Part shown: piece by piece, positions 36,791-45,040 of the stretch
Layout of the letters: every line of letters begins with the position of its first letter
How positions within the stretch are numbered: the stretch's first letter is position 1
NCBI RefSeq assembly: GCF_002368415.1
Contig: NZ_AP018290.1
Location: 10,345,717-10,409,716 of the forward strand
Reading direction: 5' to 3'
From: Calothrix sp. NIES-4105
GTDB lineage: Bacteria; Cyanobacteriota; Cyanobacteriia; Cyanobacteriales; Nostocaceae
DNA length: 64,000 nt
Translations under genes and position numbers: made by a program
Notes under the pieces: model-generated
Databases searched by the model: none
The model's input: the letters and a program-made list of their open reading frames with translations, nothing else
What the model was told of the DNA's origin: nothing

Positions 36791-37117
36791 CTAACTTGGT
36801 TCAACACTACCAATCCCTAACTCCAAAAATTTAATTCTCAAATCTTCATTACTTTCACCACAATAGTAATATTTATGTTCTAGTAAATTTGCTAAGTAAT
36901 ACCCAGGTTTACCACCATTTATGCGGAATAGTTCTGTAACTACTTTTGATTTAGTAGTACCAAAGAAATTTTCCCAATCAACTGAATTAAAGTTTTCTGG
37001 GGTTTTTACATCAGTTATATTAGCAAGAAACTTAGGACGCTCAAAACCCCAACCAGCACGACCGCTATAAATATCGCGCTTGATTATTCGCCAACATACA
37101 GGATATGCAAGAGCCAT
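36791..37117 (-). CDS. Hypothetical protein
   Basis: 108 aa, soluble. It is rich in aromatic residues (PVCWRIIKRDIYSGRAGWGF and YYLANLLEHKYYYCG). It has no recognisable domain, signal peptide or membrane segment. The start is the only good ATG and lies just downstream of a terminator for the preceding minus-strand unit, so it has its own promoter. I do not recognise the family. Confidence 0.55.
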   Translation of the reverse strand: MALAYPVCWRIIKRDIYSGRAGWGFERPKFLANITDVKTPENFNSVDWENFFGTTKSKVVTELFRINGGKPGYYLANLLEHKYYYCGESNEDLRIKFLELGIGSVEPS

Positions 37118-37142
37118 AATGCTATACTTTTTATTAAGAAAA

Positions 37143-37167
37143 CCCTACCCAGAGTTAGTGGGTAGGG
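37143..37167 (-). terminator. Rho-independent terminator
   Basis: CCCTACCCA (37143-37151) pairs perfectly with TGGGTAGGG (37159-37167). On the minus strand it is followed by TTTTCTTAAT. It ends the small operon at 37178-37678. Confidence 0.85.
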
Positions 37168-37262
37168 CTAGTTTAAATTAGGAACGTTTACCGTTTCCGT
37201 TGGTTTCCTCGTTCTGTTCGAGATCTATCCCAGTTTCCTCTGAATCGTAAAAAATATCACTT

Positions 37263-37376
37263 TCAGGGTTTTCGCTCTTCGCGTGTCGCAAATAAACCTC
37301 GACCAAGATAGAAGATTGCGTCTAACAAGCTTCTTAAGAAACCTTTACGGTGTCCGTTTCCATTCTGATCGGTCAT
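37263..37376 (-). CDS. Small protein translationally coupled to RHH-like gene; second frame continues
   Basis: 37 aa starting MTDQNGNGHRKGFLRSLLDA. Its ATG overlaps the stop of the upstream gene as ATGA, strong evidence for coupling. The frame stops at 37263. The neighbouring frame then continues without a stop for about 30 codons to 37178, with an acidic sequence (ENPESDIFYDSEETGIDL) that looks coding and ends NGNGKRS. Either a frameshift has cut a protein of about 65 aa or a programmed shift is used. The first part has one hydrophobic stretch. I do not recognise the family. Confidence 0.55.
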   Translation of the reverse strand: MTDQNGNGHRKGFLRSLLDAIFYLGRGLFATREERKP

Positions 37377-37678
37377 TCAGTCTCCTTTTTATAAGGATTA
37401 GTGTGGGAAGAAGTATTCTTTCCACACTTAATATTATTACTCATTTCATTGAAAACGTCTACCATTTTCAAGTATAAAGATTGAGGAATTATCACATGTT
37501 GCCCAGATGCGATTGCGTCTAATAATTGTCCTGTTGAACCTTCTCCATCGTAGATATATCCAAGTTTATAGGCTATTTGTTTTAATGCTTCTGATGTTTG
37601 TGGGTCTACTCTAGCGTGAAGGCTAGCACGGTCTAATTTTTGTCTTGGCATGATACCTGTAAACCAGTTTAATTTCAT
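37373..37678 (-). CDS. Ribbon-helix-helix-like small protein
   Basis: 101 aa; a start at the second ATG (37651, MPRQKLDRASLHARV) is also plausible. Residues 10-60 read like an Arc/MetJ ribbon-helix-helix: a short basic strand (LHARVDPQ) and two helices (TSEALKQIAYKLGYIY and TGQLLDAIASG). This suggests a DNA-binding regulator or antitoxin. The C-terminal 30 residues are polar. It is coupled by ATGA to the small gene downstream, and a terminator closes the pair. Confidence 0.55.
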   Translation of the reverse strand: MKLNWFTGIMPRQKLDRASLHARVDPQTSEALKQIAYKLGYIYDGEGSTGQLLDAIASGQHVIIPQSLYLKMVDVFNEMSNNIKCGKNTSSHTNPYKKETE

Positions 37679-37721
37679 AATAGTGGTTTACGCTTTAAAT
37701 AACAACAAGTATTGAGGTGCC

Positions 37722-38204
37722 CTATATTGACAATTGCGCGCGTATTTGCTGGACGATAATTTCGGGAGAAGATGAAATATCTACCTTAATGCTATTTGCT
37801 GGTTCTTCGAGGGTGTTGAACTGACTTTGGAGAAGATTAGATGGCATGAAATGATTTTGGCGCCGTTTTAATCGTGCTTCGATTGTTTCGTATGAACCAA
37901 ATAAGTAAACTATTTTAATTTCATCGTTGCCGTTAAGGTATTCGCGATAACTAGCTTTCAATGCTGAACAAGCTAGCACTGCTGAACGGTGTTCTAGTAA
38001 CCATTTATGAATTAATGCTTGTAATATTTCTAACCAAGGTATTCTATCTGCATCTGTAAGGGGAATACCTTGCTGCATTTTACTGATGTTGAATTGAGGA
38101 TGATAATCATCGGCATCGTGAAATTCATAGTCCAACGTATCTGCCAGCAGTTTGCCAATCGTTGATTTACCTGAACCGGATACACCCATGACAATAATTA
38201 TCAT
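37722..38204 (-). CDS. gntK: Gluconokinase (GntK type)
   Basis: 160 aa, full length. It has Walker A GVSGSGKST (7-15), DADDYHPQFNISKMQQGIPL and the LACSALKASYREYL block of GntK-type gluconokinases. It phosphorylates D-gluconate to 6-phosphogluconate with ATP, feeding the oxidative pentose phosphate pathway. It stands alone, 43 bp upstream of the RHH-like gene on the same strand. Confidence 0.93.
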   Translation of the reverse strand: MIIIVMGVSGSGKSTIGKLLADTLDYEFHDADDYHPQFNISKMQQGIPLTDADRIPWLEILQALIHKWLLEHRSAVLACSALKASYREYLNGNDEIKIVYLFGSYETIEARLKRRQNHFMPSNLLQSQFNTLEEPANSIKVDISSSPEIIVQQIRAQLSI

Positions 38205-38401
38205 CGTGATTAAATGCTGTATACTCGTGCTTGTTGCTCTGGAAAGCTGGCGCCTACCTTTACGGTAATGCTACCAAGCATACAAAGGCTTGCTATAAAA
38301 ATACTAGAATATGCCCTCATTGTAAAACCCCGTCTAAAGCAGTAGAGTAAATATTTGATTGAATACGATATCATTATCTTGATTTTTAATATCGAAGAAT
38401 A

Positions 38402-38623
38402 ATGTCTGATTCAGATTTTTTCAATGAAGCTCTGGATGCGCTGTACAAAGCTGCAAAAGCATCTGCTAATTTTATCGAGACAGCATTAACTTCCAAGGAT
38501 ACTGATTTTAGTCCAGGTGATAAAGAACGTCTAAAAGTTGCACTTTCGGTACTAGAAATTACCTGGTGTGATGAAGAAGACGATGAAAACTCTGAGTCTG
38601 ATGAAGATGATATAAGCTTTTAG
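38402..38623 (+). CDS. Small acidic conserved protein
   Basis: 73 aa. A helical N-terminus (SDFFNEALDALYKAAKASA) is followed by a very acidic tail (DEEDDENSESDEDD). No domain is recognised. The composition and clear start suggest a real, conserved small protein of unknown function. It is monocistronic. Confidence 0.6.
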   Translation: MSDSDFFNEALDALYKAAKASANFIETALTSKDTDFSPGDKERLKVALSVLEITWCDEEDDENSESDEDDISF

Positions 38624-38799
38624 ATACCTTGAATTGGTAAGGTGGCTTATGCCGACCTATGGAATTATTTTCTTAACAATTCGTTAAGGTTCAGTTTACA
38701 AAACATTACTGTTTTAAGCGTTCCACCAGAACTTCGAGCAAAATTCTACAATTGTAGATGATTTTACGAACCGACTGCACTAAGTAAGTCAAAGTAGTG

Positions 38800-38805
38800 T
38801 ATAAT
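38800..38805 (+). promoter_or_regulatory. Candidate -10 box of the acyltransferase gene
   Basis: A consensus TATAAT lies 55 bp before the TTG start. No convincing -35 hexamer is present 17 bp upstream, so an activator may be needed, or the match is chance. Confidence 0.4.
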
Positions 38806-38859
38806 ATGACACCTTTGTGAATGTAGTTGGCTTTCCTTGCCTGAATCTGGAGAACAGCC

Positions 38860-40272
38860 TTGTCAGAAGAAATTAAAAGCGTTCAACCGCCGTTAAAGTT
38901 TATAGTTCCACGTTTTAATCGATTTTTCCTCCAGATTGTTCGATGGTTATTACCTGTACTGTTGCGCTTTCGTCTTCGCCGTTGGTTGCCAGCGAGGATA
39001 ATTCGAGTTGAAACAGAGAATACTCTGGAGTTAGCGAAACTATATGAACAATTCCAAGCGGGTAAAGTTCGCTTCTTACTGGCGTTTCGACACCCCGAAG
39101 TCGATGACCCGCTATCAATGTTATATTTACTCTCGCGCGGTGTTCCATATAGCGCGCGCTCCTCTGGTATTAAATTAAAAGAACCTGTTCATAGTCACTT
39201 TATTTACGAACGAGGCATGACGATATGGGCAGGTAACTGGTTGGGAGAATTTTTCTCGTTTTTAGGTGGATTCCCTATTCGTCGAGGTAAAAGAGTTGAT
39301 AAAACTGGTTTACAAACAGCGCGCAACTTATTCCTTAACAGTAACATGCCTATAGCTGTTGCCCCAGAAGGCGCCACGAATGGACACAGTGGTAAGGTTA
39401 GTGCATTAGAACCTGGTGTTGCCCAACTTGCATTTTGGTGTATAGAAGATTTGAAAAAAGCCAATCGTTTGGAAGAAGTATTTATAGTCCCGGTTACGAT
39501 TCAATACAGTTATCCTAATCCACCTTGGAAAAAGCTTGATTGGCTTTTGAGTAAATTGGAAGCGATGAGTGGACTTGAGGCAATATCAACAGAATCCTCA
39601 AAAAGCAAAGAAGAAATTTATTATCAGCGTGTACTGCGTTTAGCATCCCATCTACTTACAGAGATGGAAGAATTCTACCAGCGTTTCTACCATCAAACTT
39701 TAATTCCAATTAATATTGACTCCGAAGCAGCCAACGAAATCATTATTGCTCGTCTTCACCGTTTACAAGATATAGCCTTGGGTGTTAGCGAGCAACATTT
39801 TGGTTTACAAGCGCAAGGAACTTTTATTGACCGCTGTCGCCGTTTAGAAGAAGCTGGTTGGAGTTATATTTACCGTGACGATTTGCCTGCTTTAGAGACT
39901 TTAACACCACTCGCGCGCGGACTTGCCGACTTTGCAGCAACAGAAGCAGCGAAACGATTGCAGCACATGCGTTTGGTAGAGAGTTTTGTAGCTGTTACTG
40001 CCACATATATAAAAGATAAACCAACATTCGAGCGCTTCGCCGAAACAATACTATTAATGTATGATATGATGTCGCGTCTCCAGAATGACACATTTCCAGG
40101 GCGCCCGAACTTAGGTTGGCGCCAGTCAAAAGTTACAGTTGGCCAACCAATTTCAGTAACTCAGCGTTGGGAAACATATAAAAAAGATCGTCAAGGAGCA
40201 AGAACTAGTGTAAGCGAACTAACCCTCGACCTACACAAAGCTCTGCAAACCATGATTGATCAACAAACATAA
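38860..40272 (+). CDS. PlsC-like 1-acyl-glycerol-3-phosphate acyltransferase family protein
   Basis: 470 aa from a TTG start, supported by GGAG 8-9 bases upstream. The HX4D motif (His78/Asp83 in FRHPEVDDP) and the substrate motif APEGATNGHSGKV (about 169-181) identify the glycerolipid acyltransferase fold. A Phe/Arg-rich N-terminus (RFFLQIVRWLLPVLLRFRLR) may bind the membrane. The protein is about twice the size of typical PlsC; its C-terminal 200 residues are helical and of unknown role. It probably acts in membrane lipid synthesis or remodelling. Confidence 0.8.
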   Translation: MSEEIKSVQPPLKFIVPRFNRFFLQIVRWLLPVLLRFRLRRWLPARIIRVETENTLELAKLYEQFQAGKVRFLLAFRHPEVDDPLSMLYLLSRGVPYSARSSGIKLKEPVHSHFIYERGMTIWAGNWLGEFFSFLGGFPIRRGKRVDKTGLQTARNLFLNSNMPIAVAPEGATNGHSGKVSALEPGVAQLAFWCIEDLKKANRLEEVFIVPVTIQYSYPNPPWKKLDWLLSKLEAMSGLEAISTESSKSKEEIYYQRVLRLASHLLTEMEEFYQRFYHQTLIPINIDSEAANEIIIARLHRLQDIALGVSEQHFGLQAQGTFIDRCRRLEEAGWSYIYRDDLPALETLTPLARGLADFAATEAAKRLQHMRLVESFVAVTATYIKDKPTFERFAETILLMYDMMSRLQNDTFPGRPNLGWRQSKVTVGQPISVTQRWETYKKDRQGARTSVSELTLDLHKALQTMIDQQT

Positions 40273-40322
40273 AGTGTGTGGCTTCGCAAGAAGCCAACAT
40301 ACGTGTGGGAGCATATTAACTA

Positions 40323-40805
40323 TTAACTGGCTGCAAATTCTGATTTTAAAGCCTCATCATTATTATCAGCAACAGTTGCCACAATGGTAATTAGCCGTGA
40401 TACGTCACCAGCAGACAATTCAGCTAAAGTACGTTTACCCAATACAACTACTTGGTTTTCAATAATACCAAAGCGCGATTCCAAAGTGCTAGAACAATTC
40501 ATCTCTAGCAACTTCCGCATTAATAATGGTTCATCTTTTGCTGGTAATTGAAGAACAACAGCCCAAACAGTTATAGTATCATCGTCACTTGTACCCGTTA
40601 ACTGTACAAACACTTCAACGCTACCGTACTTGAACTTCCATAAATATCCACCTTCAGGAGGTTGACTAACCATTGCGCTATCATCTTGTTCGAGAGTATC
40701 GATAACGTTCTCAATAACCTCAACATGGTTGATAGATGTACTCTCAGTAAGCAATGCATCAACACTGCTAGGTGCAGCATCTAAATTCGTTTGGTAACTT
40801 GTCAT
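40323..40805 (-). CDS. YbjN-like (type III secretion chaperone-fold) protein
   Basis: 160 aa, acidic. The central WKFKYGSVEVFVQLTG, ITVWAVVLQLPA and LLMRKLLEMNCSSTLESRF segments follow the beta-beta-beta-alpha pattern of YbjN-type proteins in cyanobacteria. No enzymatic residues are visible. It converges with the acyltransferase gene. The function is unknown. Confidence 0.65.
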   Translation of the reverse strand: MTSYQTNLDAAPSSVDALLTESTSINHVEVIENVIDTLEQDDSAMVSQPPEGGYLWKFKYGSVEVFVQLTGTSDDDTITVWAVVLQLPAKDEPLLMRKLLEMNCSSTLESRFGIIENQVVVLGKRTLAELSAGDVSRLITIVATVADNNDEALKSEFAAS

Positions 40806-41263
40806 AGGGGACGGCGCCTCACTTTAATGGTTCTACTACACTTACTTTATAACCTGGTTGTAAAGACGGGTTTAAAATTGGCAACGGATATGAACGGATG
40901 TAACGGATAGGTTATTTTAGATATCTAGACTTTGTTTGTGACTACCACCCTTTTCACGCACAGTAGCACGATAAACAAAAACAATGAAGCGCGCGCTCGT
41001 ATTCTCAAATACAAGTTTCCCTAGGAAAATAGATAACGATAACAATTACATAATTTATTGTACCAAGTGGTTCATGTCATTAATTCTGATAGGTTGGATT
41101 AACGAACCGCTAAGAACGCAAAGGACGCGCTTGAGAAGAATAAGAAGAAAGAACCTACCAAAATTAATGACATGGAATACTAGTACTCCATGTCAAAAGT
41201 TTTGTTAGGTTGGATAAACGAACCGCAAAGACGCAAAGGGGGCAAAGAAAGAATTTTTAAGAA
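40806..41263. repeat. Spacer with CAACGGATA element and a duplicated block
   Basis: GCAACGGATATGAACGGATG onwards (40881-40939) shares its layout with 46092-46150, including the shared TTTGTTTGT end. Two copies of a block of about 115 bp (about 41093-41207 and 41208-41300) contain AACGAACCGC, AAGGACGC-type and AATTAATGACATGGAATACT parts. The first copy has a GACATGGA...TCCATGTC palindrome. The second copy runs into the following gene. No complete gene is visible. Confidence 0.7.
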
Positions 41264-41707
41264 GTGAACCTGCCAAAATTAATGACATGGAATACTAGTA
41301 ACTCTAATGCTGCTATTGATGTGTTAGAAAAACTATCAAAAGATACTAATAAATTTGTTCGCTGTGGAGTTGCCAAAAATCTGAACACTAATACTGATTT
41401 ACTGAAAAAGTTGGCATTTGATATTGACAACCATGTTCGCTGTGAAGTTGCCAGCAACCCTAATACTCCTATTGATATATTAGGAAAACTATCAAAAGAT
41501 ACTAATAAATTTGTTCGCTGTGAAGTTGCCAAAAATCTAAATACTAATACTGATTTACTGAAAAAGTTGGCATTTGATATTGACAACCATGTTCGCTGTG
41601 AAGTTGCCAGCAACCCTAATACTCTTATTGACATATTAGAAGAACTATCAAAAGACGCTGATGAATATGTTCGCTGTGAAGTCGCCAAAAATTCAAATAC
41701 TCCATAA
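41264..41707 (+). CDS. Leucine-rich-repeat-variant (LRV) protein, tandemly expanded
   Basis: 147 aa from GTG; ATG at 41282 is also possible. The chain is five repeats of about 26 residues with the pattern DxxxxVRCxVAxNxNTxxDLLxxLA, like LRV repeats that form a right-handed alpha superhelix. At DNA level a 156-bp block is repeated almost perfectly (ATCAAAAGAT at 41335, 41491, 41647), so the array expanded recently. Its N-terminus is made by a duplicated non-coding block, so it may be a truncated or newly assembled gene. A long antisense frame is a shadow. Confidence 0.6.
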   Translation: MNLPKLMTWNTSNSNAAIDVLEKLSKDTNKFVRCGVAKNLNTNTDLLKKLAFDIDNHVRCEVASNPNTPIDILGKLSKDTNKFVRCEVAKNLNTNTDLLKKLAFDIDNHVRCEVASNPNTLIDILEELSKDADEYVRCEVAKNSNTP

Positions 41708-42046
41708 CGCAATTTGGTCTGCTAGCATTGCAGCACCTCTCTCAAGGCTTAATAGATAAGCACAATCATCAATACTCGAACGTAAACTCCGTATAGCATT
41801 TTGGCTATCTTCTATAAATGGTGCATAAACAGAACCTTGTAGCTCTGTCCATACATCATCTTTTCCTCTAATCTTGTTAACTGTTTGTTTCCTAATTTCT
41901 AAAGATTCCGAAAGCAAACCTTCAAAACTGTTTAATTGTTGTAATAACCATTCCCCATACAGACCGTTCTCTAAATCAACTTTTTCATAGGGCACAAAGG
42001 ATATTTCCTTGATACTTACTGGTCTTCTTGCACCGCTGTCTAACAT
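41693..42046 (-). CDS. Hypothetical protein
   Basis: 117 aa, helical. It contains LQQLNSFEGLLSESLEIRKQ and a C-terminal ERGAAMLADQIALWSI. It overlaps the 3' end of the LRV gene by 15 bp tail to tail. I do not recognise a domain. It is preceded by a remnant of the ATPase gene described next, which suggests that the area was rearranged. Confidence 0.5.
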   Translation of the reverse strand: MLDSGARRPVSIKEISFVPYEKVDLENGLYGEWLLQQLNSFEGLLSESLEIRKQTVNKIRGKDDVWTELQGSVYAPFIEDSQNAIRSLRSSIDDCAYLLSLERGAAMLADQIALWSI

Positions 42047-42089
42047 TTTTGATTACATCATTTCTTACGCGAACTATCTCATCATACAA

Positions 42090-42230
42090 TTAACTGAATT
42101 TTTTACAAAACTTCACTCTTCAGTTGGTTTTCCGGCGCCATTCAAGCCTAAAAATAAATTAATTACATCAACTTGAAGTTCAAAATTGACAAGACACAAA
42201 GTGTATTTAGTAGTTATGTGCTGTCTATTG
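42090..42230 (-). pseudogene. Remnant of the 5' end of the ATPase gene at 42798-43916
   Basis: About 100 bases match the 5' end of the ATPase gene and its upstream flank. Shared pieces are GTTGGTTTTCCGGCGCCATT, AAATAAATTAATTA, CATCAACTTGAAGTTCAAAA and, further on, TTAGTAGTTATGTGCT (compare 43800-43890 and 44033-44048). The Walker-A region is recognisable but the rest of the gene is gone. It is a decayed duplicate. Confidence 0.75.
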
Positions 42231-42253
42231 CACTGCCGAAAAATTTATATAAA

Positions 42254-42811
42254 TTAAAGTTTTAGAAGTTGTAATAACCGCTGCAACTCACTGCAAGCCA
42301 GTTGAAGTGAAGGAGGCGCCTGTTCTGACAAGTTTTGAGAGCGGCATTGTTCCACTAAATTTTCAACGTAGGGTTTACAATCCGCTTCGGAATTAGGAAA
42401 TTTTGAGTAGGCATCTTCTTCGTTTACAGTTTCTCCCTGTAACCAATGTATCCAAGTTTCGATATTGCGCTTAGGGACAAATATTGCTATTGCCTCCGAA
42501 GGTTGGCGGCTTTCTTGAGAGTCAAGAGCAAGGGTACGGGCTAGCCAATCTAGTCTTTCCTGCGGTGTGCTTGTATCTGCATCAATTATTACAACTAATC
42601 CAACCGATACGCGGTTTCGATTTTGACGGTACGCTTTCACTTCTACTGGATATTGTGTACGCACATACTGCTCTCCTGATTGGCTACTTGGAGGACAAAT
42701 TTTAGTCCTAAATAAACCATTGAAACCACGTTTTTTGAGAAAGTAACGAGCAAAAACCTCCTGCTGTCTATCTTCACAAAGAATAACAATTTGAACCCTA
42801 CGCTGACTCAT
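42254..42811 (-). CDS. TOPRIM-like protein partnered with an ATPase
   Basis: 185 aa. The N-terminal VILCEDRQQEVFARYFLKKR pattern has the early acidic residue, and VVIIDADTSTPQE (about 72-84) has the D-x-D typical of TOPRIM/DUF4276-like nuclease folds. It overlaps the upstream ATPase gene by 14 bp, so the two are coupled. ATPase plus TOPRIM pairs are found in OLD-like and PARIS-like phage-defence systems, so this may be one (inference). The metal-binding set is incomplete to my eye. Confidence 0.6.
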   Translation of the reverse strand: MSQRRVQIVILCEDRQQEVFARYFLKKRGFNGLFRTKICPPSSQSGEQYVRTQYPVEVKAYRQNRNRVSVGLVVIIDADTSTPQERLDWLARTLALDSQESRQPSEAIAIFVPKRNIETWIHWLQGETVNEEDAYSKFPNSEADCKPYVENLVEQCRSQNLSEQAPPSLQLACSELQRLLQLLKL

Positions 42812-43916
42812 TTAACCATCCCCGTGCAATTAATTCCGAAACGGGCAGTGCAGAATTATTTGATACTTCGTTACCGATGTGGTTAACTCGAACCGGAGCA
42901 TTACTTTGACGCTCAAACCAATAACCTACGGGTGATGCTAGGAGGTAATTAATTAATTCCGGATGATGAGATATTATTAAAGCTTGGAGTTCCCTTTCGC
43001 TGCAAAGGTCATAAAGTTGAATCAGCCAAGGCTGAATTTCTGATAAAGCTAGGAAATTTTCGGGTTCATCAATACATATAGTATAATCTTCAGATTTTGT
43101 ACAGTGAATAAGCGTATACAAGGCAATTAAAGTTTTTTGACCATCTGATAGTTCTCCAAAACGATAATCGATAGTTTTAGTGCTATCTACTCCTGAAAAT
43201 CGTAACTTTAACACTAAACTTTGCTCGCTGACTCGTTCAAACTTAAAATTTTTAAAGCCTTCTAAAACTTCTTTTAAAATACTTCCTAATTCCGCGACTT
43301 TACCTTGGTCTTCAGAAAGATAACGATACCAAGAAACATAATTTTCCATTTGACTAGTTAGATGGGTTTCTTCCTGATGGCTTTCCGAATGCATTAAAGA
43401 AGGAATAACTCGCACAATAATAAATCGTGAGATTTTTTCTTTAAACCAAATTATTTTAGAATTATCAGCTTTTGGCAGCAATGAAGGTAGTACTGACTGT
43501 GACCAATTGAAAGAGTATTGTGATTCTCTGGTATAATTATCTTTGAAAATTTCAACATTCCCCGACTCAAATTTTAGTAAAAGCTGATTATCAAACCATA
43601 GACGCTCGAACTCTACACGACATTTATCTTGATTTTCGTGATTAATGCCTAATTCATATTTATAAATACCACCATTAGCTAAAATCTCAAGCTCAAAACG
43701 TTGAATTTTCGAGATTTGCCAGCGGGTACAATGCTTTGATTTAAAGATTGTTTCAATTTTACTGTCACCACTAATAAACAACTGAATTTTTTGTAATACT
43801 TCAAACACAGTTGATTTTCCGGCGCCATTGGCTCCTAAAAACAAATTAATTGTATCAACTTGAAGTTCAAAATTAACAAGACAACGAAAATTATCAATAT
43901 ATATACGTTTTAACAT
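42798..43916 (-). CDS. ABC/SMC-type AAA ATPase (OLD-like)
   Basis: 372 aa. Walker A GANGAGKST (28-36), signature-like FGELSDGQKTLIALY (about 270-285), Walker B ICIDEPENFLALSE and an H-loop ISHHPEL define an AAA15/AAA21 ATPase without a fused nuclease. It overlaps the TOPRIM-like gene downstream and heads a two-gene unit. A broken copy of its 5' end lies 1.7 kb away. Defence or DNA-repair roles are plausible; the sequence does not choose. Confidence 0.8.
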   Translation of the reverse strand: MLKRIYIDNFRCLVNFELQVDTINLFLGANGAGKSTVFEVLQKIQLFISGDSKIETIFKSKHCTRWQISKIQRFELEILANGGIYKYELGINHENQDKCRVEFERLWFDNQLLLKFESGNVEIFKDNYTRESQYSFNWSQSVLPSLLPKADNSKIIWFKEKISRFIIVRVIPSLMHSESHQEETHLTSQMENYVSWYRYLSEDQGKVAELGSILKEVLEGFKNFKFERVSEQSLVLKLRFSGVDSTKTIDYRFGELSDGQKTLIALYTLIHCTKSEDYTICIDEPENFLALSEIQPWLIQLYDLCSERELQALIISHHPELINYLLASPVGYWFERQSNAPVRVNHIGNEVSNNSALPVSELIARGWLNESA

Positions 43917-44073
43917 AGTAGATAAATTTGATATAAACTAACTTTTTATAGACGTACTAGTGAAATATAAATCCCTCTGTAGATAGATTATCAAATACTT
44001 TACCTCTAACCATATACACCGAAGCGTATCTAGTAGTTATGTGCTATATATTATAAGGTTAAAGGAAAATAGT

Positions 44074-44361
44074 ATGCAGTCCAATAGCAAGCCTGATATT
44101 ACTACTCACACTGTCAGTTTGCATATCCGCTTCTGATGTGCGGGCACTTATTGACAGGGCAGCAAAAGCACAAAGTAAATCATATTCTGACTTTATGATT
44201 GATGCTGCACGACGCGCGCTCCTAGGATACTTTGCTTGACCAAACCTTCCTGCAAGTAGATGAGGAAACATACAAGCAAATTCTTACGTGTTCTGGATAG
44301 TCCTCCCCACAATGAAGGATTTGAACGTTTAATGAACGCTAAAAAACCTTGGATTCAATAA
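44074..44361 (+). pseudogene. Frameshifted DUF1778 (TacA-like) antitoxin
   Basis: From ATG at 44074 the frame gives MQSNSKPDITTHTVSLHIR and stops. The neighbouring frame continues SDVRALIDRAAKAQSKSYSD...FMIDAARRALL. Further shifts are needed before LDQTFLQVDEETYKQIL and again before LDSPPHNEGFERLMNAKKPW. These pieces in order match the DUF1778 family. At least three shifts show a dead gene. It ends TAATG into the broken acetyltransferase, the usual TA-operon overlap. Confidence 0.85.
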
Positions 44362-44850
44362 TGCTTCAAGCCCCCGTTCCTCTCTCGGATACGCATATAC
44401 TGGATGACTTTGATTGCGGGGTTGTTAGTCTCAATGACTGGTTAAAACGCCGTGCAGCTGCTAATCAGAAAAATAATGCTTCACGCACGTATGTTGTAAC
44501 GAATGAACAAAAAGTGATTGCCTATTATTGTCTCTCCTCTGGAGCATTGGCACTTATCGACACACCATCGCCAATAAAGCGGAATATGCCCGACCCCGTA
44601 CCTGTAGTCATTCAAAGGAAGACTTGGAGTAGATACCGCATGGAAAGGCCAAGGCTTGGGTACAGCATTACTACAAGATGCTGTGCTTCGTACCATGCAA
44701 GCAGCGGAAATAGTGGGGATTCGTGGAATAGTAGTACACGCCATATCAGAAGAAGCCAAGCAATTCTATCAGTACTATGGGTTTTCTCCTTCACCTACGC
44801 AAGATATGACACTTATCCTCTTCCTCAAAAAGCCATCAACTAATCTCTAA
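44361..44850 (+). pseudogene. Frameshifted GNAT toxin (TacT-like)
   Basis: The first part from ATG at 44361 (MLQAPVPLSDTHILDDFDCG...VSLNDWLKRRAAANQKNN) is the TacT/GNAT N-terminus. After about 44620 the frame is lost. The acetyl-CoA site continues in another frame as VDTAWKGQGLGTALLQDAV and the protein ends FLKKPSTNL at 44850. Bases are missing at the junction. Together with the broken antitoxin it is a dead TA locus. Confidence 0.87.
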
Positions 44851-44961
44851 ACGGTCACGCTTAATGGTGCCGACTTACTTATTAGATTATCAGGCGCCTT
44901 ATATTTACTGTTCTGCTGCCGAAGGTAATCATGAAATAATTACATATGGATTGACATAATT

Positions 44962-44989
44962 GTAGAGACGTGATTAATCACGTCTCTAC
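44962..44989. repeat. GTAGAGACG palindrome
   Basis: A perfect 28-bp copy with core TGATTAATCA, 52 bp before the Rieske gene. The one-base core change is matched on both arms, so the palindrome is preserved. Confidence 0.9.
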
Positions 44990-45040
44990 TGGTACAATGT
45001 TACACAACTATGCTTTCCATTAAAACGCCCCACATTTTCT

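Noticed and set aside
41257-41712. 151-codon minus-strand frame with FLATSQRT repeats
   Set aside because: It is antisense to the LRV repeats, which repeat on both strands; the plus strand has the recognisable LRV pattern.
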